Assembly: GCA_052034115.1 (NCBI GenBank)
Contig: JBPOIZ010000031.1
Span: 1-64,000 of the forward strand
DNA length: 64,000 bases
Reading direction: 5' to 3'
DNA from: Lutibacillus sp052034115
GTDB taxonomy: Bacteria; Actinomycetota; Actinomycetes; Actinomycetales; Dermatophilaceae
Shown here: positions 8,386-17,911 of the stretch, one piece after another
Layout: the number at the start of each line of letters is the position of its first letter
Numbering within the stretch: position 1 is the stretch's first letter
Notes under the pieces: model-generated
The model's input: only the letters and a program-made list of their open reading frames with translations
Databases searched by the model: none
What the model was told of the DNA's origin: nothing
Position numbers and translations under genes: made by a program

Positions 8386-8844
8386 TCAGCTCTGGTTGAA
8401 GAAGCCTCGCGCGGCTGCCGGTGCGGCGGGCTCCTCAGCAGCGACCTCGACGTGCGCCGGTGAGAGCAAGAACACCTTGCTGGTCACCCGCTCGATCGAC
8501 CCGTGCAGACCGAACACCAGGCCGGCAGCGAAATCGACCAGGCGCTTGGCGTCCGAGTCGTCCATATCGGTGAGGTTCATAATGACCGGCGTGCCCTCAC
8601 GGAACGCCTCACCGATCGTCTTGGCCTCGTTGTAGGTGCGCGGGTGGATCGTGGTGATCCGGCTCAACCCGCCGCGCGGGACCTCGCGGACCACCTGGGT
8701 CACCGGAGTGCGCCGGATCGGTGTGACCGCGGCCGACGGCTCGTCGACCTGCTCGGGCAGGGCATCTGCGCCGTCGTCGTAACGCTCGTCCTCGTCCTCG
8801 GCAAAGCCGAGATAGACCATGGTCTTGCGCAGCGCCCCAGCCAT
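8386..8844 (-). CDS. sepF: Cell division protein SepF
   Basis: A 152-residue protein with the usual plan: an N-terminal amphipathic membrane anchor (MAGALRKTMVYLGF), an acidic variable linker (residues 16-55), and the SepF core (about 60-140) with TYNEAKTIGEAFREG, PVIMNLTDMD and LVDFAAGLVFGL. In actinobacteria, which lack FtsA, SepF ties the FtsZ C-terminal peptide to the membrane. That peptide is visible at the end of FtsZ in this window. It lies in the ftsZ-pgeF-yggS-sepF-yggT run, 39 bases after yggS. Confidence 0.96.
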   Translation of the reverse strand: MAGALRKTMVYLGFAEDEDERYDDGADALPEQVDEPSAAVTPIRRTPVTQVVREVPRGGLSRITTIHPRTYNEAKTIGEAFREGTPVIMNLTDMDDSDAKRLVDFAAGLVFGLHGSIERVTSKVFLLSPAHVEVAAEEPAAPAAARGFFNQS

Positions 8845-8883
8845 GGCGTCACTCCTTCATCCGGTGTCCGGTCCGCCTCGACG

Positions 8884-9597
8884 TTAGCGAAGTGGTCCAC
8901 GGGAACCGAGGATTGCGGTCCCGACACGCAGGTGTGTCGCCCCGTGACGGATGGCGGCCTCCAGATCGCCGCTCATGCCGGCACTGAGCCAACCCGCCTG
9001 CGGGTGGTCACGGCGGACCGCCGCCCAGAGCCCGGCGAGGCGTTCGAAGGCCTCGTCCGGGTCGGTGTCGAGCGGCGCGACCGCCATGAGCCCCAGCAAC
9101 GTCATCCGGGACGATCCGGCGACCGCGGCGGTCAGCTCCTGCAACGACTCCGCGTCCGCCCCTCCGCGACCCGGCATGGAGTCGAGGCCGACCTGCACGA
9201 AGACCCCGATGTCCCGCTGCACTCGCTCGAGGCCGCGGTCGAGCGCATCGACGAGACGAGGCCGGTCGACGGCGTGGACGACGTCCGCGTAGCGGGCCAC
9301 GCTGGCGGCCTTGTTCGTCTGGACCTGGCCGATCATGTGCCGGGTGATCGACGCACCGGCGTGGATCGCCTCGGCAAACTTCGGCTCGGCCTCCTGGTGA
9401 CGGTTCTCGCCGACGTCGTGCACGCCCAGCTCGGCCAAGGTGATGAGGTCCTGCGCCGGGAACCGTTTGGTCACCACGATCAGGGTGATCTCGTCGGGGT
9501 CTCGTCCCGCGCTCGTGCACGCCCGCACGATCCGCTCCCTCGTCGCAGCCAGCCCGGCCGCGAGCTCGTCCCGTCGGGTGGTCGACATACCGGTCAT
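8884..9597 (-). CDS. yggS: YggS family pyridoxal phosphate homeostasis protein
   Basis: A 237-residue alanine-racemase-like TIM-barrel protein. LIVVTKRFPAQDL contains the expected PLP lysine (Lys44); HDVGENRHQEAEPKF and the glycine-rich LSAGMSGDLEAAIRHG end are family signatures. YggS/PROSC binds PLP and keeps its level balanced; no catalytic activity is known. The start codon overlaps the pgeF stop (ATGA at 9594-9597). A second ATG nine bases in (MSTTRR) is possible but lacks the overlap. Its place between ftsZ and sepF is standard in actinobacteria. Confidence 0.94.
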   Translation of the reverse strand: MTGMSTTRRDELAAGLAATRERIVRACTSAGRDPDEITLIVVTKRFPAQDLITLAELGVHDVGENRHQEAEPKFAEAIHAGASITRHMIGQVQTNKAASVARYADVVHAVDRPRLVDALDRGLERVQRDIGVFVQVGLDSMPGRGGADAESLQELTAAVAGSSRMTLLGLMAVAPLDTDPDEAFERLAGLWAAVRRDHPQAGWLSAGMSGDLEAAIRHGATHLRVGTAILGSRGPLR

Positions 9598-10331
9598 TCT
9601 CCCGCTGGCGATGCGGTGCGGACGAGCCCGGCGAACCGTCCGGTCGGGGCGCCCCGGCGATGCGAATAGAGCAGGTCGTCCTCCCTCGTGCAGCCCGCCA
9701 GCCAGGTGAGCGGCACGTCGAGTTCGGACAGCTCGGCCACCACGGCCGCGGCGACGTCGAGCGCGGGCGTTCCCGTCCAGGACACGGTCCGCGCGCTCGG
9801 ATGCCCCGCCGAGACGTCCTCGCGCAGATCCAGCGGCACCTCGTAGCAGCGACCGCAGACCGATGGACCGACGACTGCGTGTGGCCGCCGCGCACCGAGC
9901 GCCCGCAGGGCGGACACCGCAGCCGGGACGACACCCGCGGCGAGCCCGTTGCGCCCGGCGTGGACGACACCGCAGCCGGGACCGTCGGCGTCGAGCAGCA
10001 GCACCGGAACGCAGTCGGCGACCAGGACCAGGAGAGCGAGGTCCGGCTCCCGCGTGACCATGGCATCGGCCGCCCCGACCGGGCCAGGCCCTTCGACGAC
10101 CGCCACGTCGGCGCCATGGACCTGGTCCATGACGACGAGGCGCTGCGGGCTCAGGTCGAGCGCCGCGGCCAGCGACGCGCGGTTGTCGGCCACCTGTGCC
10201 GGGTCGTCACCGACGTGGCTGCCGAGGTTCAGCCCGGTGTATGGCGCTGCCCCGACCTGCGGCCCGCGCCCGGTGATGGCCCATCGGGTCGGACCGACCC
10301 GGCCCTCGGCGACGAAGATCGAGGATGACAC
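9594..10331 (-). CDS. pgeF: PgeF/YfiH (laccase-domain) peptidoglycan editing factor
   Basis: A 245-residue protein of the DUF152 family. The zinc site is visible as MDQVHGADV (His72), LVADCVPVLL (Cys107) and VHAGRNG (His124), and GPSVCGRCYEV is the later conserved cysteine motif. Members were named polyphenol oxidases, but E. coli PgeF removes wrongly placed L-Ser from UDP-MurNAc peptides and the human relative LACC1 acts on purine nucleosides; the activity here is not known. It lies 20 bases after ftsZ, fitting the editing role. Confidence 0.92.
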   Translation of the reverse strand: MSSSIFVAEGRVGPTRWAITGRGPQVGAAPYTGLNLGSHVGDDPAQVADNRASLAAALDLSPQRLVVMDQVHGADVAVVEGPGPVGAADAMVTREPDLALLVLVADCVPVLLLDADGPGCGVVHAGRNGLAAGVVPAAVSALRALGARRPHAVVGPSVCGRCYEVPLDLREDVSAGHPSARTVSWTGTPALDVAAAVVAELSELDVPLTWLAGCTREDDLLYSHRRGAPTGRFAGLVRTASPAGE

Positions 10332-10351
10332 CGAGGGCGACCGCGCTGGGG

Positions 10352-11527
10352 CTACTTGAGGAAGTCGGGCACGTCGATGTCGTCGCCGTCGTCGAAGGTC
10401 ACCTCGCGTGGCGGACGCACCGGCTCGACCGGCGGGGTCGGCACCGGCGCCGTCTCGTGGGTGACCGATCCGTACCCCGCGGGTGTGGCCGGTGCAGCCT
10501 CTGCAGGAGCCGCCGACGGTGGGGTGGTCCGGCCGGCGATGGTGCCGAGGGCCCGCTCGTCACTGCGGCGGGCCGGGGTGCCGCCGTCGAAGCCGGCTGC
10601 GATGACGGTGACGCGCACCTCGTCGCCGAGCGCGTCGTCGATGACCGTCCCGAAGATGATGTTGGCCTCGGGGTGGGCGGCCTCCTGGACCAGCCGGGCC
10701 GCTTCGTTGATCTCGAACAGCCCGAGGTCGGAGCCACCCGAGATGGACAGCAGCACTCCGTGCGCACCGTCGATGCTCGCCTCGAGCAAGGGGCTGGAGA
10801 TGGCCAGCTCGGCGGCCTGGACCGCGCGGTCCTCGCCGCGCGCGGAACCGATGCCCATCAAGGCCGAGCCGGCACCCTGCATGACCGACTTGACGTCGGC
10901 GAAGTCGAGGTTGATGACGCCGGGGGTGGTGATGAGGTCGGTGATGCCCTGCACGCCGGAGAGCAGCACCTGGTCGGCACTGCGGAACGCATCCATCATC
11001 GAGACGCTGCGATCGCTGATCGACAGCAACCGGTCGTTGGGGATGACGATGAGGGTGTCGACCTCGTCGCGAAGCCCGGCGATCCCCGATTCGGCCTGGG
11101 TCGCTCGCCGGCGGCCTTCGAAGGTGAACGGCCTGGTCACCACACCGATGGTCAGGGCGCCGAGGCCCTTGGCGATCCGCGCGACGACCGGTGCCCCACC
11201 GGTGCCGGTGCCTCCGCCCTCACCGGCGGTGACGAACACCATGTCGGCCCCCTTGAGGACCTCCTCGATCTCCTCCGCGTGATCCTCTGCCGCGCGCTTG
11301 CCGACCTCGGGATCGGCGCCGGCGCCCAACCCACGGGTCAGTTCCCGGCCTACGTCGAGCTTGACGTCGGCGTCGCTCATGAGCAGCGCCTGCGCGTCGG
11401 TGTTGATCGCGATGAACTCGACGCCCTTGAGGCCCACGTCGATCATCCGGTTGACGGCATTGACGCCGCCGCCGCCGATGCCGACGACCTTGATGACGGC
11501 CAGGTAGTTCTGCGGGGTAGCAACCAC
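10352..11527 (-). CDS. ftsZ: Cell division GTPase FtsZ
   Basis: A 391-residue tubulin homologue that forms the Z ring. The N-terminus NYLAVIKVVGIGGGGVNAVN, the tubulin signature EGGGTGTGGAP and the T7 loop NLDFADVKSVM are all present. A disordered linker (about 320-375) leads to the C-terminal peptide DDIDVPDFLK, the docking site for SepF and other partners. I chose the GTG at 11527 because actinobacterial FtsZ starts a few residues before NYLAVIK; an upstream in-frame GTG at 11605 would add 26 unconserved residues. A 269-base gap precedes it, the largest inside the dcw block, so ftsZ probably has its own promoters. Confidence 0.97.
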   Translation of the reverse strand: MVATPQNYLAVIKVVGIGGGGVNAVNRMIDVGLKGVEFIAINTDAQALLMSDADVKLDVGRELTRGLGAGADPEVGKRAAEDHAEEIEEVLKGADMVFVTAGEGGGTGTGGAPVVARIAKGLGALTIGVVTRPFTFEGRRRATQAESGIAGLRDEVDTLIVIPNDRLLSISDRSVSMMDAFRSADQVLLSGVQGITDLITTPGVINLDFADVKSVMQGAGSALMGIGSARGEDRAVQAAELAISSPLLEASIDGAHGVLLSISGGSDLGLFEINEAARLVQEAAHPEANIIFGTVIDDALGDEVRVTVIAAGFDGGTPARRSDERALGTIAGRTTPPSAAPAEAAPATPAGYGSVTHETAPVPTPPVEPVRPPREVTFDDGDDIDVPDFLK

Positions 11528-11796
11528 GGTGAGGTGGCCTCTCTCTTCGGGTCCGCGGCACGGACCGCATCGGGCATCGGGCTGGCCGTCAGCTGACTTT
11601 CGCACTAAATCTCTAGTTGAGAGTTAGCATTCGGCCGTCATCTCCTGCATGCGACGGTATGCCGCAATGTGCCGCCAGTCAGGAACGACACGCGGCATTC
11701 CGGGCCCAGGATCAGACCACACTGCTCGCCGATGTGACCCGTGTGACCAGTGGTTCTGGTGGGTTGGCTGTGGTGATCTGGTACCCCGCTCCGGGG
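11528..11796 (-). promoter_or_regulatory. ftsQ-ftsZ intergenic region, probable ftsZ promoters
   Basis: This is the only large break in the murein block. Just after the ftsQ stop is a small GC hairpin (CCCCG at 11784-11788 with CGGGG at 11792-11796). Near 11600-11635 there is an AT-richer stretch, AACTCTCAACTAGAGATTTA on the minus strand, which stands out against the 70% G+C background. In other actinobacteria ftsZ is driven by several promoters in this gap. I cannot place a convincing -35/-10 pair, so this is a regional call. Confidence 0.4.
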
Positions 11797-12531
11797 TCAG
11801 CGCGTCACCGGCGTCGAGGGGGCGGACACGTCGATCAACTCCGGGGTCGGCGTCGTCTCGAGCAGGATCCGCAGGACGGTGGCCTTGCGCTCGGTGGCCT
11901 CAGCGGTCCCCCATGTCACATCCACGCCGCCAAGGCGGAAGCTGACGTCGTCGCCGGTCACGGTGAGGCTGCGCACGTCGGCTCGGACGTCCGCAGGGAG
12001 CGCAGCGAGGACGGTCGGGACGGCGGCCAGGCCGGCCGGCGTCGGCGCGGTGCGTCCGGCCTGGACGATCGGCACCTTCCTGGGGGCGGAGGTGACGTCG
12101 GCGTAGACCGTTCCGTCGGCGGAGGCCAGGTGCTGTCCGGCACCATCCTTGAGCACCACCGCGGGAGTTCGCATCGTGACGGTGATGGTGATCTGGCTCG
12201 GCCAGGAGCGGTCGACGTCCACTGACGCGACCGCCCGGACCCCCTTGATGACCCGCTTGCCGATGGCCTCGGTGTCCACGCCGACCATGGCCGCGCCGAG
12301 CTCGACCGCGGCCGCCCTGCGCACCGCGGACGCCTCTGGCTTCTGGGCCCCGACGACCTCCACCCGGCCGACCGCCAGCACCGGGCTGAGCCAGACCAGC
12401 CAGGCCAAGGCACCCACGACGGCCACCACCAGTGCGCCGATGAGCAGGCGCCGTCGGGCCATCCGGCGGGCATGGCGTTGCCGTTCGGTGAACTTCTCGT
12501 GGGCGAGCCGCATCGGCGTGGCGGCCGTCAT
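11797..12531 (-). CDS. ftsQ: Cell division protein FtsQ
   Basis: A 244-residue bitopic membrane protein. Residues 1-28 are basic and cytoplasmic, 29-48 form one transmembrane helix, and a POTRA domain follows (VGRVEVVGAQKPEASAVRRA) before the FtsQ beta domain. FtsQ joins FtsL (and FtsB) to regulate FtsWI septal synthesis. The ATG overlaps the murC stop by four bases. A long gap then separates it from ftsZ. Confidence 0.92.
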   Translation of the reverse strand: MTAATPMRLAHEKFTERQRHARRMARRRLLIGALVVAVVGALAWLVWLSPVLAVGRVEVVGAQKPEASAVRRAAAVELGAAMVGVDTEAIGKRVIKGVRAVASVDVDRSWPSQITITVTMRTPAVVLKDGAGQHLASADGTVYADVTSAPRKVPIVQAGRTAPTPAGLAAVPTVLAALPADVRADVRSLTVTGDDVSFRLGGVDVTWGTAEATERKATVLRILLETTPTPELIDVSAPSTPVTR

Positions 12532-13991
12532 GACTGCACCTCTACTTGACGGTTAGTCTGGCGGAGCAACTCGAGGAGCTGCGGCCCGACCGCCGTGACA
12601 TCCCCCGCGCCGACGGTCAGCACGAGATCCCCCGGTCGGCACACGGCAGCGAGGACCGATGCGGCCCGCGAGCGGTCCCCCACGTAGTGGACCTGCACCT
12701 GGCCGTTGGCCGCGTCCGCAGCGTCCGCGACCAGCCGGCCGCAGACGCCGTCGATCGGATCCTCGCGGGAGGCATAGACGTCGAGGACAACCGCGACGTC
12801 GGCTCGAGCCAACGCGGCGCCGAACTCGGCGGCGAAGTCGCGGGTGCGCGAGTAGAGGTGCGGCTGGAAGCAGACGACCAGACGGCGCTCGGCGCCGGCC
12901 ACGGCGCGGCCGGCGTCGATGACCGCGGCGACCTTGGCGGCGTTGTGTGCGTAGTCGTCGACGACCTCGACACCGGCCGCCATACCGCGCACCTCGAACC
13001 GCCGGCGCGTCCCGGAGAACCGCTCCAGACCGGCCACGGCGAGGTGCGCCGGGGTGCCCAGCCCGTCGACGGCTGCGACCAACGCGGCCGTCGCGTTGTG
13101 GACGGTGTACCACCCCGGCGCGGGCAGGCTCAGGTCGTAGGCCGACCCGTCCGGGGCGACGACCCGCGCCGACGAGCGCATCCCCCTCGCCTGGAGTGCG
13201 ACGATGCGCCAGTCGGCGGCGGGATCGGTGCCGTAGGAGTGGACCCGCGCACCACGAGCGGCGGCCCAGTGGCCCAGCTCGGCCGCGCCCGGGTCATCCG
13301 CCGCGACGACGAGCAGCCCGCCCGGCGCCAGCGACTCGGCAAAGTCCTGATAGCCGCGCTTGACCCCGTCGAAGGTGCCGTAATGGTCCAGATGGTCCGG
13401 CTGGACACTGGTGACGATGGCCACGTCGGGCCGGTAGACGACGAATGACCCATCCGACTCGTCCGCCTCGACCACGGCCACTGCGCCAGCACCGAGGTGC
13501 GCGTTCGTGCCCAGCCCGACGAGCTCACCGCCGATCGCGTAGGACGGGTCCGTCCCGGCGTGGATCAGCGCCGTGGTGAGCATTGCGGTCGTCGTCGTCT
13601 TGCCGTTGGCGCCGGCCACGGCGACGAGGCGGTGACCCTGCAAGGCGCTAGCCAGCCCCTGTGATCGGTGCAGGACCCGCCGCCCCGCCGCCCGGGCTGC
13701 GACGAGCTCCGGGTTGGACTCGCGGATCCCACTGCCGACGACGATGGTGTCGCAGCGGTCGAGATGCGCCGGGTCGTGGCCGACGGCGACCGGGAATCCT
13801 TCGGCGCGAAGGGTGTCGAGCAGCGGGCCGTCGGCGGCATCACATCCCGACACGGGCACGCCGCGTGCGGCGAGGAGCCGGGCGACGGCCGACACGCCGG
13901 CGCCCCCGATGGGCAACGCATGGACTCGGCCGAGCTCGCGCGGTTCAGGGACCGGCGCGGTCCAGTCGAATCGGGCCGTCCCCGACGTCAC
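12528..13991 (-). CDS. murC: UDP-N-acetylmuramate--L-alanine ligase MurC
   Basis: A 487-residue Mur ligase that adds L-Ala to UDP-MurNAc using ATP. The N-terminal Rossmann domain has ALPIGGAGVSAVARLL, the ATP P-loop is VAGANGKTTTTAML, and DESDGSF and VVDDYAHN are the usual MurC motifs. Two GTG starts are possible. The one at 13991 gives a four-base overlap with murG (GTGA) and has GGGGGAG six bases upstream, so I prefer it to the GTG at 14009. Confidence 0.96.
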   Translation of the reverse strand: MTSGTARFDWTAPVPEPRELGRVHALPIGGAGVSAVARLLAARGVPVSGCDAADGPLLDTLRAEGFPVAVGHDPAHLDRCDTIVVGSGIRESNPELVAARAAGRRVLHRSQGLASALQGHRLVAVAGANGKTTTTAMLTTALIHAGTDPSYAIGGELVGLGTNAHLGAGAVAVVEADESDGSFVVYRPDVAIVTSVQPDHLDHYGTFDGVKRGYQDFAESLAPGGLLVVAADDPGAAELGHWAAARGARVHSYGTDPAADWRIVALQARGMRSSARVVAPDGSAYDLSLPAPGWYTVHNATAALVAAVDGLGTPAHLAVAGLERFSGTRRRFEVRGMAAGVEVVDDYAHNAAKVAAVIDAGRAVAGAERRLVVCFQPHLYSRTRDFAAEFGAALARADVAVVLDVYASREDPIDGVCGRLVADAADAANGQVQVHYVGDRSRAASVLAAVCRPGDLVLTVGAGDVTAVGPQLLELLRQTNRQVEVQS

Positions 13992-15100
13992 GTGCGGCTC
14001 CCCCGCCACGCCTCGAGCACCAGGGCAGCCATCCGCTCGTCGCCGTCACGCACCCCGACCGACGCGGCCGCCGCTGCCATCGCCGCGATCCTGTCGCCGT
14101 CGTGCAGCAGCGGGATGAGGGTTCGGTCGATCCACCGCGGGGTCAGATCCGGGTCGCCGACGAGCAGTCCGCCGCCCACGGCCACGACGTCCGCGGCGTT
14201 GAGGCGCTGCTCACCGTTGCCGACCGGTAGCGGGACATACACCGCAGGCAGGCCGACGGCGCTCAACTCACAGACCGTGCTGGCTCCCGAGCGGGCTACG
14301 ACCAGATCGGCCACCGCATAGGCCAGCTCCATGCGCTCGGCATAGGGGCGCACGACATACGCGACGCCACCTCGCGGCGGTGCGGCCGCGAACTCCTTGC
14401 CGATGCCGGTCAGGTGCAGCACCTGGATGCCGGCCGAACTCAACTCGACCACCCGCTGGGCAAAGGCGTCGTTGAGTCGCTGGGCACCGAGCGAGCCGCC
14501 TGTCACCAACAGCGTGGGGCGCCGCGGGTCGAGACCGAAGAACGCTGCCGCCTCCGGCCGAAGTCCGGCCCGGTCGAGCCCGGTGATCTCCCGGCGCAGG
14601 GGCATTCCCACCAGGCGCGCTCCCGGCAGGTCGGTATCCCGGAAGGCGGTGCCGACATACGGCGTGAACCGGGCCCCGACCCGGTTGGCGATCCCCGGGC
14701 GGGCATTGGCCTCATGGATGACGATCGGTATGCCGCGCCGTCGGGCCGCCAGGTAGGCCGGCGTGCAGACATATCCGCCAAACCCGACGACGACTGCCGC
14801 GCCACTGCGGTCGATGGCGTCGGTGGCCGCGGCCACCGCTCGGCCAAGGGCCCCGGGCAGTCGGGCCAGATCGAGCGTAGGGCGGCGCGGCAGGGGCACC
14901 TTCGGCACGTGGAGCAAGGGATAGCCCCGATCGGGGATGATCCGGTTCTCCAGACCCTCACTCGTGCCGAGGGCGGTGATCCGCATGGCGGGGTCTCGGC
15001 GCGCGAGCGCGTCGGCGACGGCCAGCAACGGCGACACGTGGCCCGCCGAACCGCCCCCCGCGAGGAGCACCGCCGGGGGGTTGGACCGGTCCCGGATCAC
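13988..15100 (-). CDS. murG: UDP-GlcNAc:undecaprenyl-PP-MurNAc-pentapeptide transferase MurG
   Basis: A 370-residue GT-B glycosyltransferase that makes lipid II from lipid I on the inner membrane face. The first glycine loop AGGGSAGHVSPLLAVADAL, HEANARPGIANR, TGGSLGAQRLNDAF and the C-terminal donor motif VARSGASTVCELSAVGLP are all clear. The GTG at 15100 begins one base after the ftsW stop, with AGGA about eight bases upstream. Longer forms overlap ftsW and add a cysteine-rich, unconserved stretch. Confidence 0.96.
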   Translation of the reverse strand: MIRDRSNPPAVLLAGGGSAGHVSPLLAVADALARRDPAMRITALGTSEGLENRIIPDRGYPLLHVPKVPLPRRPTLDLARLPGALGRAVAAATDAIDRSGAAVVVGFGGYVCTPAYLAARRRGIPIVIHEANARPGIANRVGARFTPYVGTAFRDTDLPGARLVGMPLRREITGLDRAGLRPEAAAFFGLDPRRPTLLVTGGSLGAQRLNDAFAQRVVELSSAGIQVLHLTGIGKEFAAAPPRGGVAYVVRPYAERMELAYAVADLVVARSGASTVCELSAVGLPAVYVPLPVGNGEQRLNAADVVAVGGGLLVGDPDLTPRWIDRTLIPLLHDGDRIAAMAAAAASVGVRDGDERMAALVLEAWRGSRT

Positions 15101-15101
15101 G

Positions 15102-16367
15102 TCATCGGTCCTGTCGTCGAGGCAGCACAGCCAGCGAGCGGCGCACCACGCCGGGGCGGGCGGCAAGGGCGGCCTTGGCCATCGGCTCACGTCGAGCGAA
15201 CGAGATGACCATGCCGAGGGCGGCCATGGTGGTGATCAGCGACGAACCTCCGGCGGACACTAGCGGCAGCGGGACCCCGATGACCGGGAGCAGGCCGAGG
15301 ACCGTGCCGATGTTGACGACGGCTTGCGCCATGATCCAGGCCATGACCCCGGCGGTGACGAGCCGCACGAAATGATCCGTCGTCCCCAGGACCAGCCGGT
15401 AGCACGCCCATGCAAGCATCGCGAAGAGCACGAGCACCGTCAGCGTCCCCGGCAGGCCGAGCTCCTCCCCGATGACCGCAAAGATGAAGTCGTTGTGCGC
15501 CTCCGGCAGCCAGCCCTGTTTCTCCCGCCCGGCCCCCAGACCGACGCCCCACCAGCCACCGTCTGCGAGGGCGTAGACGGCGTGCACCGACTGACCGCAC
15601 GAGGCGCTGTCCGGGTCGGTGCAACTGCCGTCGAGCCACGTCGTGATGCGGTCGACCCGGTCCGCGCTGGTGACGACGAGTCCGGCGACCACCGCGGCGA
15701 CCCCCGCTCCGGCCGCGACGAAGACGCGCGCCGGGACGCCGGCGGCGAACAGCACCGCGGCGACGATGGCAAAGAGGATCAGTGAGGTGCCCAGGTCGTG
15801 ACCGCGCAGCACGAGCGCGATCGCGGCCAGGGCCAACGGCAGCAGGTAGGGGACGACCGCGTGGCGCACTCGACCCAGCAGGGTGCGTTTGCGGGTCAGG
15901 ATGAGCGCGCCGGCCAGCACGAGGCCGATCTTGGCGACCTCGGACGGCTGCAGGCTCAGCGGGCCGAGGACCAGCCAGTTGCGGTTGCCGTTGATCGTGC
16001 GGCCCAACGAGGTGAAGACCAGGAGTTGCAGCCCGATGGCGAGGAGCAGCGAAGGCACGGCCAGGAGCCGGTAGAGCTTGACGGGCAGGCGGCTGGCGAT
16101 CAGGGCGGCGATGGCACCGAGGACGGCATACATCGCTTGGTCGCGGAACACGGCGAAAACCGAACCGTCCGTCTTGTAGGCCGTCACGCTGGACGCCGAC
16201 AGGACCATGACCAGACCGAAGGTGACCAGGGCGCAGGTGGCGCCGACGAGGACGTAGTAGGTCGCCAAGGGGCTCTCCAGCCACTCGGCGACCGACCGAC
16301 GCACCCCTTTGGCCCGCCCCGACGGAAGGTCGCGAACCCTGGACGCGACCGGACTCGAACCGCTCAT
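15102..16367 (-). CDS. ftsW: Septal peptidoglycan glycosyltransferase FtsW
   Basis: A 421-residue SEDS-family membrane protein with about ten transmembrane helices. SEDS motifs include INGNRNWLVLG, LQPSEVAKIGLVL, RGHDLGTSLIL, NDFIFAVIGEELGLPG and GVPLPLVSAGGSS. FtsW polymerises lipid II with its partner transpeptidase FtsI, also in this block. It has a basic 25-residue N-terminal tail and a basic C-terminal tail, both cytoplasmic. It starts eight bases after the murD stop. Confidence 0.95.
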   Translation of the reverse strand: MSGSSPVASRVRDLPSGRAKGVRRSVAEWLESPLATYYVLVGATCALVTFGLVMVLSASSVTAYKTDGSVFAVFRDQAMYAVLGAIAALIASRLPVKLYRLLAVPSLLLAIGLQLLVFTSLGRTINGNRNWLVLGPLSLQPSEVAKIGLVLAGALILTRKRTLLGRVRHAVVPYLLPLALAAIALVLRGHDLGTSLILFAIVAAVLFAAGVPARVFVAAGAGVAAVVAGLVVTSADRVDRITTWLDGSCTDPDSASCGQSVHAVYALADGGWWGVGLGAGREKQGWLPEAHNDFIFAVIGEELGLPGTLTVLVLFAMLAWACYRLVLGTTDHFVRLVTAGVMAWIMAQAVVNIGTVLGLLPVIGVPLPLVSAGGSSLITTMAALGMVISFARREPMAKAALAARPGVVRRSLAVLPRRQDR

Positions 16368-16375
16368 GGCTCCCC

Positions 16376-17911
16376 CTACTGGCCCTGATCGGCGAGCCGT
16401 CGAACCGCCTCGGCGAAGGTGTCACCACGCTCGCCATAGCTACGGAACATGTCGAGCGAAGCCGCCGCCGGAGAGAGCAGGACGACGTCACCGGGCTCGG
16501 CGAGCGCGGCGGCGTAGGCGACGACCTGGTCCATCACCCCAGTGTCGGTGCCGCCGACCTCAACCACGGGCACATCCGGTGCGTGTCGGCGCAGCGAGGT
16601 CGCGATGATGCCGCGGTCGACCCCGAGGAGGACCACAGCGCGCATGCGCTCAGCAAACCGAGCGACGAGGGCGTCGACCTCGGCGCCCTTGAGCTGGCCA
16701 CCGGCGACCCACACCACGCGGTCGTAGGCCGCCAAGGCGGCTGCGGCCGCGTGCGGGTTGGTGGCCTTGGAGTCGTCGACGTAGCGCACGCCGTCGACCG
16801 TGGCGATGTCGGCGATGCGGTGCGGATCGGGCCGGAAGCTGCGCAGCCCGTCCCGGACGGCGATCGGCCCGACCCCGTAGGCACGGGCCAGCGCCGCCGC
16901 CGCCAGGGCATTGGCCACGTAGTGCGGTGCCACGTCCGGGGCGTCGCCGCGCAGGTCCGCAAAGGTCGCCAGCTCGGCCGCAGCGTGTGCCCGCTGGTCG
17001 ATGAAAGCCCGATCGGCGAGGACATCGTCGACGACCCCGACCATGGAGATGGCTGGTATGCCGACGGTGAACCCAACGGCACGACAGCCCTCGACGACCT
17101 CGGCGTCGCGGACCAACTGCTCGGTCTGTGGGTCCTCGACGTTGTAGACGCAGGCCAGGTGGGTGTTCGCGTAGACCCGCCCCTTCGCGGCGAGATATTC
17201 CTCGTAGGACCCGTGCCAATCGATGTGGTCGGGGGCCACGTTGAGGCAGGCGGAAGCCACGGGGGACAGGCTGTGTGACCAATGCAACTGGAAGCTGGAC
17301 AGCTCGACGGCCAGGACGTCGAACGGATCGGGGTGTAACACCGCCTCGATGATCGGGGTGCCGACGTTCCCCACCGCCGCGACGCGCAACCCCGCCGCCG
17401 AGAGGATCGAGGCGAGCATCTTCACCGTCGTCGTCTTGCCGTTGGTGCCGGTGACGGTGAGCCAGGGCGCCGCCCCGGTGGCCGGGCGCATTCGCCAGGC
17501 CAACTCCACCTCGCCCCACAACGGCACACCTGCCGCGGAGGCCGCCATCATCAGGGGATCGGCAGGACGGATGCCCGGCGAGACGATGACCAGGTCCGCG
17601 CCCGTCACGGCGTCGAGCGCCTCGGCCTGGGTGGCGGGGTCGGCGCCGAGCAGCGAGGTGGCGCCGAGGATGTGGAGCACGGTGGCGCGCTCGGTGATCG
17701 CAGGAGTGACGTCCGGGGACAGAATCGTCACGACGGCACCCCGCTCGAGCAGCGCGTCGGCAGCCGCGAAACCGCTGATGCCGAGCCCGGCGACGACGAC
17801 TCGAAGACCGGCCCAGTCGGCACCCCCATGGGTCAACCCGGGCCGCGGCTCGACGCGATCGGCGGGGCGCGGGTCCTCGGGCATCGTCAGCTGCTCGTCG
17901 GGATCGCTCAT
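16376..17911 (-). CDS. murD: UDP-N-acetylmuramoyl-L-alanine--D-glutamate ligase MurD
   Basis: A 511-residue Mur ligase that adds D-Glu. It shows VVVAGLGISGFAAADAL at the N-terminal UDP-binding domain, the ATP loop VTGTNGKTTTVKML, LNVAPDHIDWHGSYEEY and YVDDSKATNPHAA. The chosen ATG overlaps the mraY stop (ATGA at 17908-17911). Length is slightly above the E. coli enzyme (438), with a longer N-terminal tail of about 35 residues as in other actinobacteria. Confidence 0.96.
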   Translation of the reverse strand: MSDPDEQLTMPEDPRPADRVEPRPGLTHGGADWAGLRVVVAGLGISGFAAADALLERGAVVTILSPDVTPAITERATVLHILGATSLLGADPATQAEALDAVTGADLVIVSPGIRPADPLMMAASAAGVPLWGEVELAWRMRPATGAAPWLTVTGTNGKTTTVKMLASILSAAGLRVAAVGNVGTPIIEAVLHPDPFDVLAVELSSFQLHWSHSLSPVASACLNVAPDHIDWHGSYEEYLAAKGRVYANTHLACVYNVEDPQTEQLVRDAEVVEGCRAVGFTVGIPAISMVGVVDDVLADRAFIDQRAHAAAELATFADLRGDAPDVAPHYVANALAAAALARAYGVGPIAVRDGLRSFRPDPHRIADIATVDGVRYVDDSKATNPHAAAAALAAYDRVVWVAGGQLKGAEVDALVARFAERMRAVVLLGVDRGIIATSLRRHAPDVPVVEVGGTDTGVMDQVVAYAAALAEPGDVVLLSPAAASLDMFRSYGERGDTFAEAVRRLADQGQ